Shown: piece by piece, positions 1-9,500 of the stretch
Position numbering within the stretch: position 1 is the stretch's first letter
Layout of the letters: each line of letters starts with the position of its first letter
Origin: Saccharicrinis sp965230625
GTDB lineage: Bacteria > Bacteroidota > Bacteroidia > Bacteroidales > Marinilabiliaceae
Direction of reading: 5' to 3'
DNA: 64,000 nucleotides
NCBI GenBank assembly: GCA_965230625.1
Contig: CBDDLL010000002.1
Span: 434,001 to 498,000 of the forward strand
Translations under genes and position numbers: made by a program
Notes under the pieces: generated by a model
Told to the model about the DNA's origin: nothing
What the model saw: the letters and a program-made list of their open reading frames with translations, nothing else
Databases searched by the model: none

Positions 1-64
1 AATCCACTCAAATTCCCCACATTACTATACACTAGGTTATTGAATTCTTGGAGTTTTTGGAAAT

Positions 65-200
65 GACACACAACGGTGGTGCTATGAATAGTTTGGCACT
101 TTACCGCACTTTAATTCAAATTTTAGCCAAACATAAACAAAAGCACAAATCCGCGCAAATCACTGACTGCCAAATTATTTATTAGCACGTGTTATGGGTT
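65..200 (-). repeat. attC-like inverted repeat after the PKD/FN3 cassette
   Basis: An imperfect inverted repeat of about 136 bp lies downstream of the secreted PKD/FN3 gene. Read on the minus strand, the first arm starts AACCCATAAC (191-200) and runs through GTGCTAATAAAT to TTTGGCA. The second arm runs TGCCAAACTATTCATAGCAC and ends at GTTGTGTGTC (65-74). The first box is exactly complementary, over 10 bases, to the presumed start of its own cassette at 3269-3278. This is how R'' and R' boxes of integron attC sites behave. The next cassette (beyond the left edge) should begin TTGTGTG. The attC identity is inference; the arms are visible. Confidence 0.6.
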
Positions 201-278
201 GTTGCTTTCCAAATGTCTTATACAAATTTGTTTAAATTAATATTTTCTTTTCCTATGCGTCAGAATCTTCTTAAACCA

Positions 279-3212
279 TCAGTCCTTAATTATTTTTTTG
301 TAATAGTATGTTCCATTGAGCATATATCGAATTATATAAATCCCACTTGGAGAAGATGATATATCAACAATGAAAGAATCGTCAGTGCCATATACACCAA
401 TTAATTTACCAAGTATATTAAATATGAAAATATTACCTATTAAATCATTGGTGACTTCCACATTATATATTCCCTTACTTGGATTTGGATATACTAATAA
501 ACCAGTATTGACTTTACCAATTTCAATGTTTATACTATCAAGATGAGCAGATTTAAAATTAGAAGTATTACAGTCAACAATGTTTGCTCGAAAATAAGAT
601 CCAGCTTTTGAGTGGAAACCAGAATGTAATACTATTGAACTTGCTGATTCCATAACGACTGCATAATTGGCCTCAATAGTTGTATTTTGGACAGTAACTA
701 ATCTAGAAGACTTATACATTTTACTGAAATTTAATACTTGGTTTGAAATATCAATAGTTGGTGAACATTCAGATGAGATAAAACCAGTTACACAATCTGA
801 ACAAACTGAGTTTATTGATGGATTAGAACATTGATTTGCTCTAACATATACATAGATAACATTACCATTAGGTATATTTATATCATAGTATGTTTTTGAT
901 GTATTTACTAATAGTTGTCCATTGCAATAATACAAATCATAATTACAAGCACCATTAACTGCATTCCAAGAAATTCTTAATGTATTAGCATTTATTTTCG
1001 TTATTCCCAGTATAGGTTTCTCAAGAATTGTGGTGGCTGAGATACAAGCTGTAAAATTAGATGTACTAGAACTACTAATAGCCCTTATTTTATAACTATA
1101 GCTGGCTCCTCCTGATAACCCTGAGATATTATAGTTTGTTCCTGTTGTACTTGCTATTAAACTGCCATCACATGAATATATCTCGTATTGAGTAGATCCT
1201 GAAACACCATTCCATGATAATTGTAGTTCCGAAGTTGAAAGTGCAGTAATTGAAAAACTTGAAGGTTCTGACATCTTTGTTTTTGCATCGGCACATATGC
1301 TATAATCTGAAGTTCCTGATGAATTTTTGGCTTTTATTTTATAACTGTAATTTGATAGTGGAGAAAGTCCTGTATCAGTATAAGAGTTACCTGTTGAGTT
1401 TGCTATAAACATACCTGAACATGAATAAATATCATAGCTTGATGCTCCTGTAACCGTATTCCAGTTTAATGCAATTGAAGAGGATGATATCCCAGACGCT
1501 GACAAACCTGAAGGAACATCTGGATATGTATAGACTGATTTGCAAGCGGTGAAATTGGAAGTACTTGAACTACCAATCGTCCTTATCTTATAGCTATAAT
1601 TGGTTCCTCCTGATAATCCTGAAACAGAATAGTTAGTTCCTGCTGTACTTGTAATTAAACTACCCGAGCAGGTATATATCTCATATGTAACAGCACCTGT
1701 AACAGCATTCCAGGATAATTGCATTTCTGAATTTGAAATTGCTGTAACTAAAAAATTCGAGGGCTGTGAAATTTTTGTAGTAGCTTCCACACATTCTGAA
1801 AAATCAGAAGAGAAACAATTGTTTTTTTTTGCTTTAACACGATAGTTATAAGTTGTTTCAGCTTGTAAACCAGTAGTTATTGAATAACTAGTTGATGTTG
1901 TAGTGTACAAAGGTGTGGTTTCTTCACATTCATATATTTCATACTCTGTTGCACCTGCCACTTCATTCCAACTTAAATCAATTTGCGATGCTGATTCTGA
2001 ATTTGCAGTAAGTCCAGTAGGTGTTAAGGGTGGGATAACATTATAAGTAACATCAACATTCATTGATCTTATTTTAATTACACCAGAACCATTATCAACA
2101 AAAGCAACAGCAAACTTGTTATCTGATTGAGCAAGATCACTTAACCTTACATTTGATGTTTCATCAATAATAGCAACAAGTGTTTTAAGATTTTCAGCAT
2201 CTGAAACAGATATTGGTGTTATAATCTTAAACTGTTTTAAACAGTATTCAAGATCTCTATATGCTGATTCGTTGGGATTCCACGATACAGATTCACATGA
2301 ACTAGGTTGTAAAACCATAAATGCATTGGCTTCTTTAATTTCTAACTCTTCATAATGTGTATCATCCCATTCAACTTGTAATGTGAACTTAATTTGTGAT
2401 ATTTGACTATTTAAATAGGAGGGATGAGAAAATTCCTGCCTATAATAATATTCATGAGTATTAACATCACCACCCCATGAGAATTCTTTAGTTTCAGCCC
2501 ACCCAACTTTTCCTAATTGACTTGTATAATTAGAACTTTCGCTCCCTTTAGACTTCTTATAACAACCTTGTGTTTTACTAGGAGATAAATTTAAATCAGT
2601 TAAAGTGCAAACAGCCATAGGTTGATCAACATAAATATAATCTGTCTTCACCTCAGTATCAGTGACATTGTAGCAACCAAATGTTTTAAGTGTTACAGGA
2701 TAAATACCTGGAGTATTGTATTTAATGTTTGTAGGGTTTTGATCGTACGAAAAGCTTGGATCACCGCCCAGAAAACTCCACTCCCAACCAACTGGCATGG
2801 GATCTCCAACAGAATTGTCTGTAAAGCTTATAGATTCCCCCTTAGCAATGGAAGTTAGTGAGGCTGAAAAATTTGAAAATAGACTACAAGAGTATACTGT
2901 CCAAACTGAAATATATTCTTCTTTAGTTTTTGTATCAGAGTTTATTCCATCTGAAACAGTTAATGTAACATCATAATATGAAGATATATTATCATAAGTT
3001 ACTGTTGGATTTTGACTTGTTGATGTAGAAGGTGTACCTCCTGGAAATTCCCATAACCACGATGTAATATTTCCTTTTGACATGTCAGTGAACTGTACCT
3101 CGCCACCATTTTGTATTTCTGTATTATCTGCTTCAAAATTGGCTGTTATCTGGGCATTCACAGGTAAAAGCGAACTTAATGAAATAAGAATAATTAAAAC
3201 TTGCTTTTTCAT
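279..3212 (-). CDS. Secreted PKD/fibronectin type III protein with T9SS sorting domain
   Basis: A large secreted adhesin-like protein of about 977 residues. I start it at 3212, giving MKKQVLIILISLSSLLPVNAQ, a clear signal peptide; an upstream in-frame ATG at 3275 lies in the flanking repeat and adds 21 unlikely residues. The order is two PKD-like domains (about 24-108 and 113-195), an unassigned region with a beta-sandwich look, five fibronectin type III repeats (about 395-810), a segment resembling the coat-hanger stack domain found just before sorting signals (SSIVLHSGFHSKAGSYFRA), and a type A T9SS sorting domain (LVYPNPSKGIYNVEV to the end). Secretion to the surface by the type IX system is known for this C-terminal family. 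The ligand is unknown. The FN3 units 2 and 4 are very similar, suggesting recent internal duplication. The gene lies between two attC-like repeats and looks like a large gene cassette. Confidence 0.85.
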   Translation of the reverse strand: MKKQVLIILISLSSLLPVNAQITANFEADNTEIQNGGEVQFTDMSKGNITSWLWEFPGGTPSTSTSQNPTVTYDNISSYYDVTLTVSDGINSDTKTKEEYISVWTVYSCSLFSNFSASLTSIAKGESISFTDNSVGDPMPVGWEWSFLGGDPSFSYDQNPTNIKYNTPGIYPVTLKTFGCYNVTDTEVKTDYIYVDQPMAVCTLTDLNLSPSKTQGCYKKSKGSESSNYTSQLGKVGWAETKEFSWGGDVNTHEYYYRQEFSHPSYLNSQISQIKFTLQVEWDDTHYEELEIKEANAFMVLQPSSCESVSWNPNESAYRDLEYCLKQFKIITPISVSDAENLKTLVAIIDETSNVRLSDLAQSDNKFAVAFVDNGSGVIKIRSMNVDVTYNVIPPLTPTGLTANSESASQIDLSWNEVAGATEYEIYECEETTPLYTTTSTSYSITTGLQAETTYNYRVKAKKNNCFSSDFSECVEATTKISQPSNFLVTAISNSEMQLSWNAVTGAVTYEIYTCSGSLITSTAGTNYSVSGLSGGTNYSYKIRTIGSSSTSNFTACKSVYTYPDVPSGLSASGISSSSIALNWNTVTGASSYDIYSCSGMFIANSTGNSYTDTGLSPLSNYSYKIKAKNSSGTSDYSICADAKTKMSEPSSFSITALSTSELQLSWNGVSGSTQYEIYSCDGSLIASTTGTNYNISGLSGGASYSYKIRAISSSSTSNFTACISATTILEKPILGITKINANTLRISWNAVNGACNYDLYYCNGQLLVNTSKTYYDINIPNGNVIYVYVRANQCSNPSINSVCSDCVTGFISSECSPTIDISNQVLNFSKMYKSSRLVTVQNTTIEANYAVVMESASSIVLHSGFHSKAGSYFRANIVDCNTSNFKSAHLDSINIEIGKVNTGLLVYPNPSKGIYNVEVTNDLIGNIFIFNILGKLIGVYGTDDSFIVDISSSPSGIYIIRYMLNGTYYYKKIIKD

Positions 3213-3268
3213 TTGATTTATATCGTAAAATTGATTTATATTTCGAGGTGGTGTTATTTTTTCACAAT

Positions 3269-3406
3269 AACCCATAACGTGTTGTGCTATGAATAGTTTG
3301 GCACTCTACTGCACCTCCATTCATATTTGAACTAAACATAAATACAAAGCATAAATCTACGCAAATAACTGACTGCCAAATTATTTATAAGCACGTGTTA
3401 TGGGTT
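3269..3406 (-). repeat. attC-like inverted repeat between two cassettes
   Basis: Same family as the repeat at 65-200, roughly 80 percent identical by eye. On the minus strand it begins AACCCATAAC (3397-3406) and ends GTTATGGGTT (3269-3278), with arms CACGTGCTTATAAATAATTT and AAACTATTCATAGCACAACA around a loop of about 70 bases. Its first box is exactly complementary over 10 bases to the start of its own cassette at 4596-4605. It separates the tail-fibre-like gene from the PKD/FN3 gene. Confidence 0.6.
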
Positions 3407-3421
3407 TGTTGTTTTTATCAT

Positions 3422-4549
3422 CTATTTCACTGTAGATTCTAACTTTTCTATTTTACTATTTTGAATTTCAACTACTTCTTTTAACTCTTCAATGGCTTTA
3501 TTTTGGGCAATTGTATAAAGGGTCAACTCTTCAATTTTCTGTAACAGTTTAGAATTTAAGTCACCTAAATTCGTTCCATTTTTTTCCATTTCCTTAGCTG
3601 AATTAATCTCAGGTAAGTGTTTATTCTCTGTAACAAATTTTTCAAGCTGGTCTAAAGGCATTAAACTATAGTCTTCCTCAAATACAAAATCGGCTCCTTC
3701 TAAGTCAACTTTAATTTCCTGAGCTCTAATAGTCCCAATAACATCCAGAGTATATGTTGGTTCAATTGTTCCAATACCGACTTTACCTCCTTTTACTGTT
3801 AAATTTTCTGTAGGATTTCCATTGTTATAATAACCAATTGAGACTCTATCAGATTCTGCACTTGTATAAATTTGCATACACTGAGATTTCACTCCAAATC
3901 CATATTTTGAAGTAGGACTTGCTTCCCATAAAGCTATTTTATCTCCTAATGATGCCCCTAAACTTAAGCTTGTATATGGTGTGATTGTGTTTATCCCAAC
4001 TTTTCCTTCGGTAACTATTAGGTTTTCTGTAGGATTCCCATTATTGTAATAACCAATTGAAACCCTATCTGATTTTGCACTTGTATAAATTTGCATACAC
4101 TGAGATTTCACTCCAAATCCATATTTTGAAGTAGGACTTGCTTCCCATAAAGCTAATTTATCTCCTAATGATGCCCCTAAACTTAAGCTTGTATATGGTG
4201 TGATTGTGTTTATCCCAACTTTTCCTTCGGTAACTATTAGGTTTTCTGTAGGATTCCCATTATTGTAATAACCAATTGAAACCCTATCTGATTTTGCACT
4301 TGTATAAATTTGCATACACTGAGGTTTCACTCCAAATCCATATTTTGAGGTAGGACTTGCTTCCCATAAAGCTATTTTATCTCCTAATGATGCACCTAAA
4401 CTTAAGCTTGTATATGGTGTATTTGTTCCTATCCCTACATAATTATTCCCAGAAGAACCTTCTATTGTTTTATTAGGAGTATAAATTTGTGCATAGCTTG
4501 TTAATAGAGAACTTAACGAAATAGCGTAAATTAGTAATTGTCTTTTCAT
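3422..4549 (-). CDS. Secreted tail-fibre-like repeat protein with C-terminal coiled coil
   Basis: A 375-residue protein with signal peptide MKRQLLIYAISLSSLLTSYAQ. Residues about 45-263 are three tandem copies of a 73-residue unit (YTSLSLGASLGDK ... GKVGINTITP); copies 1 and 2 are almost identical in DNA as well, with a 219-bp period. The C-terminal part (ADFVFEEDYSLMPLDQLEKF, then KHLPEINSAKEMEKNGTNLG) and final heptad coiled coil (KIEELTLYTIAQNKAIEELK) match the conserved end of Bacteroidota tail-fibre or endosialidase-chaperone-like proteins, which probably trimerise. There is no intramolecular-chaperone peptidase motif that I can see. A paralogue with the same C-terminus lies at 39346-40524 in the opposite array. 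It is the first unit after the left leader promoter. Function unknown; surface structural role is inference. Confidence 0.75.
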   Translation of the reverse strand: MKRQLLIYAISLSSLLTSYAQIYTPNKTIEGSSGNNYVGIGTNTPYTSLSLGASLGDKIALWEASPTSKYGFGVKPQCMQIYTSAKSDRVSIGYYNNGNPTENLIVTEGKVGINTITPYTSLSLGASLGDKLALWEASPTSKYGFGVKSQCMQIYTSAKSDRVSIGYYNNGNPTENLIVTEGKVGINTITPYTSLSLGASLGDKIALWEASPTSKYGFGVKSQCMQIYTSAESDRVSIGYYNNGNPTENLTVKGGKVGIGTIEPTYTLDVIGTIRAQEIKVDLEGADFVFEEDYSLMPLDQLEKFVTENKHLPEINSAKEMEKNGTNLGDLNSKLLQKIEELTLYTIAQNKAIEELKEVVEIQNSKIEKLESTVK

Positions 4550-4603
4550 TTTGTAAAGTATTTATATTAATATTTTTAGTATTTGATTTTAATAACCCAT
4601 AAC

Positions 4604-4713
4604 TTTTCTGTAATACCATATGTATTGCCTTTATTTTTCATTTGTACCTAAGTTATACCTATGGTTTTGGGCATCAAAAATAGCCAAATAATTAAACAGA
4701 TAAGTCATCTAGT
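4604..4713 (-). promoter_or_regulatory. Left array leader with Pc-like promoter
   Basis: A segment of about 110 bp that recurs in inverted orientation at 34798-34909 with about ten mismatches. On the minus strand it holds TTTG (4675-4678), a 19-base spacer and TAACTTAG (4648-4655), which matches the Bacteroidota sigma-ABfA promoter TTTG-N19-TAnnTTTG. The similarity between the two copies continues to AGAAAAGTT and stops there, at the position of the G^TT cassette junction. This suggests an integron leader (Pc plus attI) driving the tail-fibre-like gene. It also contains a short inverted repeat (ACCATAGGTAT and ATACATATGGT), so an attC-like role cannot be excluded. Confidence 0.6.
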
Positions 4714-4787
4714 GGACTTTTTATTTGGCGCAGGTATTTGTTGCTTACGTGGAAATTATTAAACAAAATAAATGAAAAACTTTGCAC

Positions 4788-4847
4788 AATAAATAGGACT
4801 CATCGCTTGGTTTTACAGACCGCTCATAGTCCTATTTATTGGGTGCC
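4788..4847 (-). repeat. attC-like hairpin after small membrane-protein cassette
   Basis: A perfect 13-bp inverted repeat, AATAAATAGGACT (4788-4800) and AGTCCTATTTATT (4828-4840), with a 27-base loop. The minus-strand box GGCACCCAAT (4838-4847) complements the start of the upstream cassette, GTTGGGTACC (5456-5465), at 8 of 10 positions. Bases 4804-4840 recur inverted at 38146-38182 with one mismatch in 37. Confidence 0.55.
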
Positions 4848-4851
4848 GTTA

Positions 4852-5430
4852 TTATTTATTCATTTTAGTTTCAAGCTCTTCAACTTTTCTCCACAAAGTA
4901 GTATCATTAGGATTTTTATGAGCATTTATAACTGCCTCTACAAATTCTGGATTATTTCTATGTTTTATTTTCAAGAAAGTATGTTTTGGAAGGAAAACAA
5001 CAACAAGTCCTATAATAACAAACAAAGCCAACCTTTTTCTAATTTCTTTACTTACTTCGGGATTAATTTTCCGTTTAGTTGCTATGGTTACTATAAGTAT
5101 TATAATACCTGTCACAACACCAAATAGTCCGTTAATCTTAACATTTGGAAAATTCATATGAACAAATAAGAATCCTAATACAATGGAGGAAATACTTATA
5201 CCCATTCCAATCGATAATCCAGTTTCTATACCTATTCCACTTTCAATCTTAAATGCTCCCTTGAATTTCTTATTGTTTATTATTCCAAGTCCAAAAATGA
5301 AATAAAATATAGCATATAAAAAAGCTAAAAATGAAATCAAACCAAATACAGAAGTCGCATTAGACATATTCAATATGAATAAAGCTATTATTAGAATCCC
5401 TACAATCTTTTCAAAGTTTCTCAGTCTCAT
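4852..5430 (-). CDS. Small integral membrane protein, unknown function
   Basis: A 192-residue protein with four likely membrane segments (about 10-45, which may be two, 68-90 and 95-115, and 133-150), each followed by lysine-rich turns such as ATKRKINPEVSKEIRKRL. The C-terminal 35 residues are soluble and acidic (NPNDTTLWRKVEELETKMNK). I recognise no family. It sits between two inverted repeats, on the same strand as the neighbouring unit, and its cassette-start and attC boxes match at 8 of 10 bases, so it is probably a gene cassette. An overlapping reading frame on the other strand is a shadow. Confidence 0.6.
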   Translation of the reverse strand: MRLRNFEKIVGILIIALFILNMSNATSVFGLISFLAFLYAIFYFIFGLGIINNKKFKGAFKIESGIGIETGLSIGMGISISSIVLGFLFVHMNFPNVKINGLFGVVTGIIILIVTIATKRKINPEVSKEIRKRLALFVIIGLVVVFLPKHTFLKIKHRNNPEFVEAVINAHKNPNDTTLWRKVEELETKMNK

Positions 5431-5462
5431 AGTAATTTATGTCTTTTTATTTAATGGTACCC

Positions 5463-5583
5463 AACGGCAGTCTGTCTAAAAATTATTTTTAAGCTTCTTA
5501 GAATTCAATATTTAGTTTTAAATGTGTATACCTCTATCCGAATATTCTAAGTATTCATTTAGGTTTTTAGACACTCTGACGTT
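5463..5583 (-). repeat. Inverted repeat, possible gene-less cassette element
   Basis: Arms AACGGCAGTCTGTCTAAAAA (5463-5482) and TTTTTAGACACTCTGACGTT (5564-5583) pair at 17 of 20 positions around an 81-base loop without a reading frame. On the minus strand it ends with GTTGGGT, a perfect match to the attC R' consensus GTTRRRY. It lies directly next to the repeat at 5581-5700, so two recombination-site-like elements are in tandem here. Confidence 0.5.
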
Positions 5584-5700
5584 TTAATATGCGGAGTGCG
5601 GGATTTCTAAGCTCCAACCTATCCAACCGCTACAAAGTTTAATAAATGCTATAAGTTTCAAATTTTTCGTATCACCTCGCATTAAGTATATTTTTTGTTA
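5581..5700 (-). repeat. attC-like inverted repeat after unknown cassette
   Basis: On the minus strand, arm TTAATGCGAGGTG (about 5674-5686) pairs with CACTCCGCATATTA (5585-5598). The first 60 bases of this element (about 5632-5694) are clearly related to 36603-36665 in the right array, both containing AATTTGAA and TAGCATTT/AAGCATTT followed by TTAAAC/ATAAAC. It begins immediately after the stop codon of the 5698-6180 gene. Confidence 0.5.
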
Positions 5701-6180
5701 GCTACTGACCTTTATTAGATTACCACTCTCATCAAAATCGTAGTTTTTAAAAGGAATTTCCTTTATAGTTTTAACTAAACCTCCTTCTCCATCACCCCAC
5801 ATAGTATTAGCATCATTTGCGAGGAAAGTATGTCCATTATCAAAAATAACTGAATAGTACGGATTTTCTGGTATTTCTTCATCTTCAAAAGCTGTTATTG
5901 TTTTGCAATCAAAATAATCCGATAATAATCTGGCAATGCACTTTTGTCTTTCTTCAGTATTCTCATCAGGTGTTCTAAATAAATCTATGCAAATAGGAAA
6001 CTCACTATCATTACGAGTTACTCCTAGCAAAACTGAGTTCTTTTCAATGGATATTTCATTTTCCATATCACCATTAAAAGGATTATAAAGATGAATTTTC
6101 CATTTAGGAAAAACACTAGATAAATAATCTTTAATCAATTTTTTATCAATCTCTCTTTCTATTCCTATATACTCTAGCAT
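5698..6180 (-). CDS. Unknown soluble acidic protein (cassette-type)
   Basis: A 160-residue acidic soluble protein (MLEYIGIEREIDKKLIKDYL...). It has no signal peptide or membrane segment. The size, acidity and solitary location resemble the immunity-type and unknown proteins often carried by gene cassettes, but I recognise no motif. A GTTTTAAC stretch about 45 bases upstream of the start (near 6223-6230) partly complements the AAAAC end of the following repeat and may be the cassette start. Confidence 0.5.
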   Translation of the reverse strand: MLEYIGIEREIDKKLIKDYLSSVFPKWKIHLYNPFNGDMENEISIEKNSVLLGVTRNDSEFPICIDLFRTPDENTEERQKCIARLLSDYFDCKTITAFEDEEIPENPYYSVIFDNGHTFLANDANTMWGDGEGGLVKTIKEIPFKNYDFDESGNLIKVSS

Positions 6181-6440
6181 AATTAAAAAATAGAATTATC
6201 ACCAACTTAATATTTATCAAAGTTAAAACATTATCAATTTATGCATCACTTATCCATTTGCACCAACTGGTTTGCAGTGAACAAATGCATAAACATACTA
6301 TACATTTGTATAGTAACCAATAAAACTATGTATAAATGCAAACATTGTAATGGGAATAAATGCAACTCGATACAAAAATCAGGAAATAAACTTTACTCAA
6401 AAGGAATCAAGTTTACCTTTTCAACAATCTATTTTCCGAT
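6181..6440. other. Intergenic boundary between left array and chromosome
   Basis: This stretch holds the possible start of the last left-hand cassette (about 6230) and otherwise only AT-rich sequence. A plus-strand frame at 6241-6513 has no family features and overlaps the terminator of the next gene, so I treat it as non-coding. Confidence 0.4.
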
Positions 6441-6476
6441 TAAAAAAATAGGGCTACCCATAAAAACAGGCAGCCC
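6441..6476 (-). terminator. Rho-independent terminator of the phosphoesterase gene
   Basis: On the minus strand, GGGCTGCC and GGTAGCCC form a stem (6451-6458 with 6469-6476, one mismatch) followed by TATTTTTTT. It lies 43 bases after the stop of the 6519-12563 gene. Confidence 0.8.
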
Positions 6477-6518
6477 CAAATATCTATTATCTAATTTTAT
6501 AAGTAAACTATAGCTAGT

Positions 6519-9500
6519 TTATTTAACAACAATCATATCACGATAAGTTCCTTTATCTGATGTGATAGTGTAAATATAAATACCAGATGCTAATGATGAG
6601 ATATCAACAGTATTAGTTCCTGCTACCAGTTCATTTTGTAATACTGAAATTCCTTTTACATTGGTAATAACCAACTCTCCGTCTGTTGCTAACTCAAAGT
6701 TAATTGTTGTTTCAGCAGGAATTGGGTAAACCTTAACTTTATCATCTGTACTAAATTCTTCTGTATTAGTAGCTCCTTTTCTTACTATCCTATCTTCACC
6801 ACCTTCTGGATATGTTACTGCTGTAATAGATCCTCCAAGTTCATTTTTAAGATAGTTATAAAGTGCTTCTTGGTATGTTACAGTAAGTTTAGTGTAATCC
6901 TCCTTACCAAAATTAAATTGATCTCCACCTCTTGCTGTAAAGTCAGGTAAAGCAATATTTACATTTGGTGCACCTGAAGCAACAACACCATTAACAACCA
7001 TAGGAGTTCCATCCTCAAGTGTAGCCGTCCATATTCTATTACCTGTATTACCATTAACAATGTTTCCATCATTATCGTATTCAATTGAAGTTGCTTCTGT
7101 ATCCCATACAATGTTAATGCCTGCAACTTGTAAAAATCTGCCTGTACCTGCATTAGATCCATCTTCCATAGCAGAAACACTATTTTCTAACACTTCTTTT
7201 AATGATTGAGGAGTAACACCTTCTATAATAGACACAAAGTTAGAGAATGGAAGAATTTCAAATGTATTTAGTTCAGAAATATTTCCTACTGGGATTACTG
7301 TATTGTTGCGGATTCCTCCACCACCAACAAACCCAATATGTGGAACTGCAACTCCAGCTTGACTGTGTAACTGTTTTGCTTGCCATAACATTGCGTCAGC
7401 TACTAAGTCTCCTAAGTTAGTTTCAATAGAACGAATACTATTACGAGTTCCATCCAATGCGACTTCACTATAAGCAATAATATTATTTGCATAAACATCA
7501 ATAGCATCTTTAACTTCATCTTCAACATTTACTTTTAACGATGCATCAAATCCATCATTAGTAGGCTTAACAACATATAAACCGCTTTCGTCGCCAACCA
7601 TAGTAACTTCACCTGCCTCATTAAAATCAAGGTCAAGCTTACCTACATATTTATACTCTCCTGGTGTTGTTACTACATAAACGTTTTTATCTTGGCTATC
7701 TTTAACTGCAATAGGATAAACATCATAGAAACCATTAGGATAGTCATCGTCAAGGTCACCCGGGAATACTTCATCACCAGGCTCACCTAGTAACTCATCT
7801 CCTCCACCAGCAATTACAACATCTACATCTTTTAACTCAGCAATTAGTGCTTTTTCTACTTCAATGCTTTGAAGGTGACTTATTAATATAATTTTATTAA
7901 TTCCCTGACCTGTTAATGCATCAACAGCAGCTTGAACAGCTTCAGCAATATTTTCGTTAATAACAACTTCTCCTGGAGATGAAATATAGTTTAGTGCAGG
8001 AGTTGTTGCTCCAACCACACCAACTTTAACACCTTCTTTTTCAATAATTGTAGAAGGAGCTATTTTACCAGCATCAAATAAAGTTTTTAAATCTGGTTCA
8101 TTAGCAAAATCAAGGTTACAACTTAAGAATGGAATATCACTATCAAAATCGTTAATGAATTGTGCTAATGTATTTGGACCAAAGTCAAAATCATGGTTCC
8201 CTAAACAGATTGCATCATAACCAATTTGCGACATTGCAAGAGCATCATAAATACCATCTGTGTTATCCAATCCAGCTTTAAACTGAGGTCCTGCCAAGAA
8301 GTTATCTCCAGAAGACAATGTAACTGATTCATTTTCCAGACCAGATCTTAACATATCCAATTTAGCTTTAAATGCAGCTACCGTACCAAATAATCCTTCA
8401 TTTTTATCTTTAACACCTAATAGCTTGGATTCTCCATCATTATTATGGAAAATAGTTAAGTCGTATCTATAGTTGTACTTTTCGTTAAAATCAATAGTAG
8501 TATACCAATCATTGGTTGCAAGGTCAGTCCAAACACTTTGCAAGAACGCTGCCAACTGCATTTGACCAGCATCTCCTGATCCCATCATAGCATCTATCAT
8601 ATCTTGATCATCAGAAGGAATAAATTGTTCATCTCCATGATAATGTGCAACGTATGCTCTTGTATAAGGCATTTTTAATGCTTCAGCGTTTACTTCAGGA
8701 AGATTCATTGGTGGTCCCATTAGCATATATTTTACTAAGTCTGGGAAACCATTATTTAGGTAATCCAATGCATATTGTTGGAAATCATCACTAATACCAG
8801 GCACCTCTTCTAACTTGCCTCCTGATATTTTCATGGTTGAATTATCACAAATTTCTACAACTCTGTAAGGAGAAGGATAAGTTACTAATGAACCTGTTTG
8901 AACATCGGTAATTACATTACCTGCCTTGGTAATTTTACGTGTAATATCCTGAGCATGACTGTGACCAGTGAACACAACTTTCATACCTGCATCAGCTAAT
9001 TGCTCCGATACATTTTGCCAATCTTCAATTACATAATCAGCTAAAAATGTTGCATGCATATCATAATGCTCAAGCATACCGTGGTGCATTAAAGTAATCA
9101 CCTCTTTTCCTGCATCTTTGGCATCAGCAAGAATATCTAATACCCAGTTTAAAGTTTCAGGCTTTATAGAACCCGCTGTTTCAGGATAGTCATCAGCAAT
9201 ATTCTTGTCATAATGACATACATCTAATGAAAGTATCCAGTAGCTTGTTGTTCCATCAAACTTCTCTACATATGATAATGAATACGTATCTATTTCATCC
9301 GCATCATTATATCCATAAGATCCATATATACCTTTAAAATCTTCTGGTGTAACGATAGGCACTTTTGTTTTTGTTGCACCATCAAAGCTTACTGCATGTG
9401 GGTTATTAATATCATGGTTACCTGGCGCAACAAATACTTCAATCCCCGCATCTTCAATAATTGCAAACGCAGTTTGAACTCCAACATGGCTTAACGCTGC

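Noticed and set aside
4604..4713. Leader read as an ordinary attC site of a gene-less cassette
   Set aside because: It has an 11-base inverted repeat, but no AAC box complementary to a cassette start, whereas it has a strong promoter and is followed by the first cassette in both arrays. Kept only as an alternative.
4738..5127. Plus-strand 129-codon frame opposite the small membrane protein
   Set aside because: It lies antisense to a better frame (4852-5430), begins within an inverted repeat, and its residues show no family pattern.
6241..6513. Plus-strand 90-codon frame before the phosphoesterase gene
   Set aside because: It runs through the terminator hairpin of the minus-strand gene and has an unconvincing, Asn/Lys/Cys-rich composition without motif.
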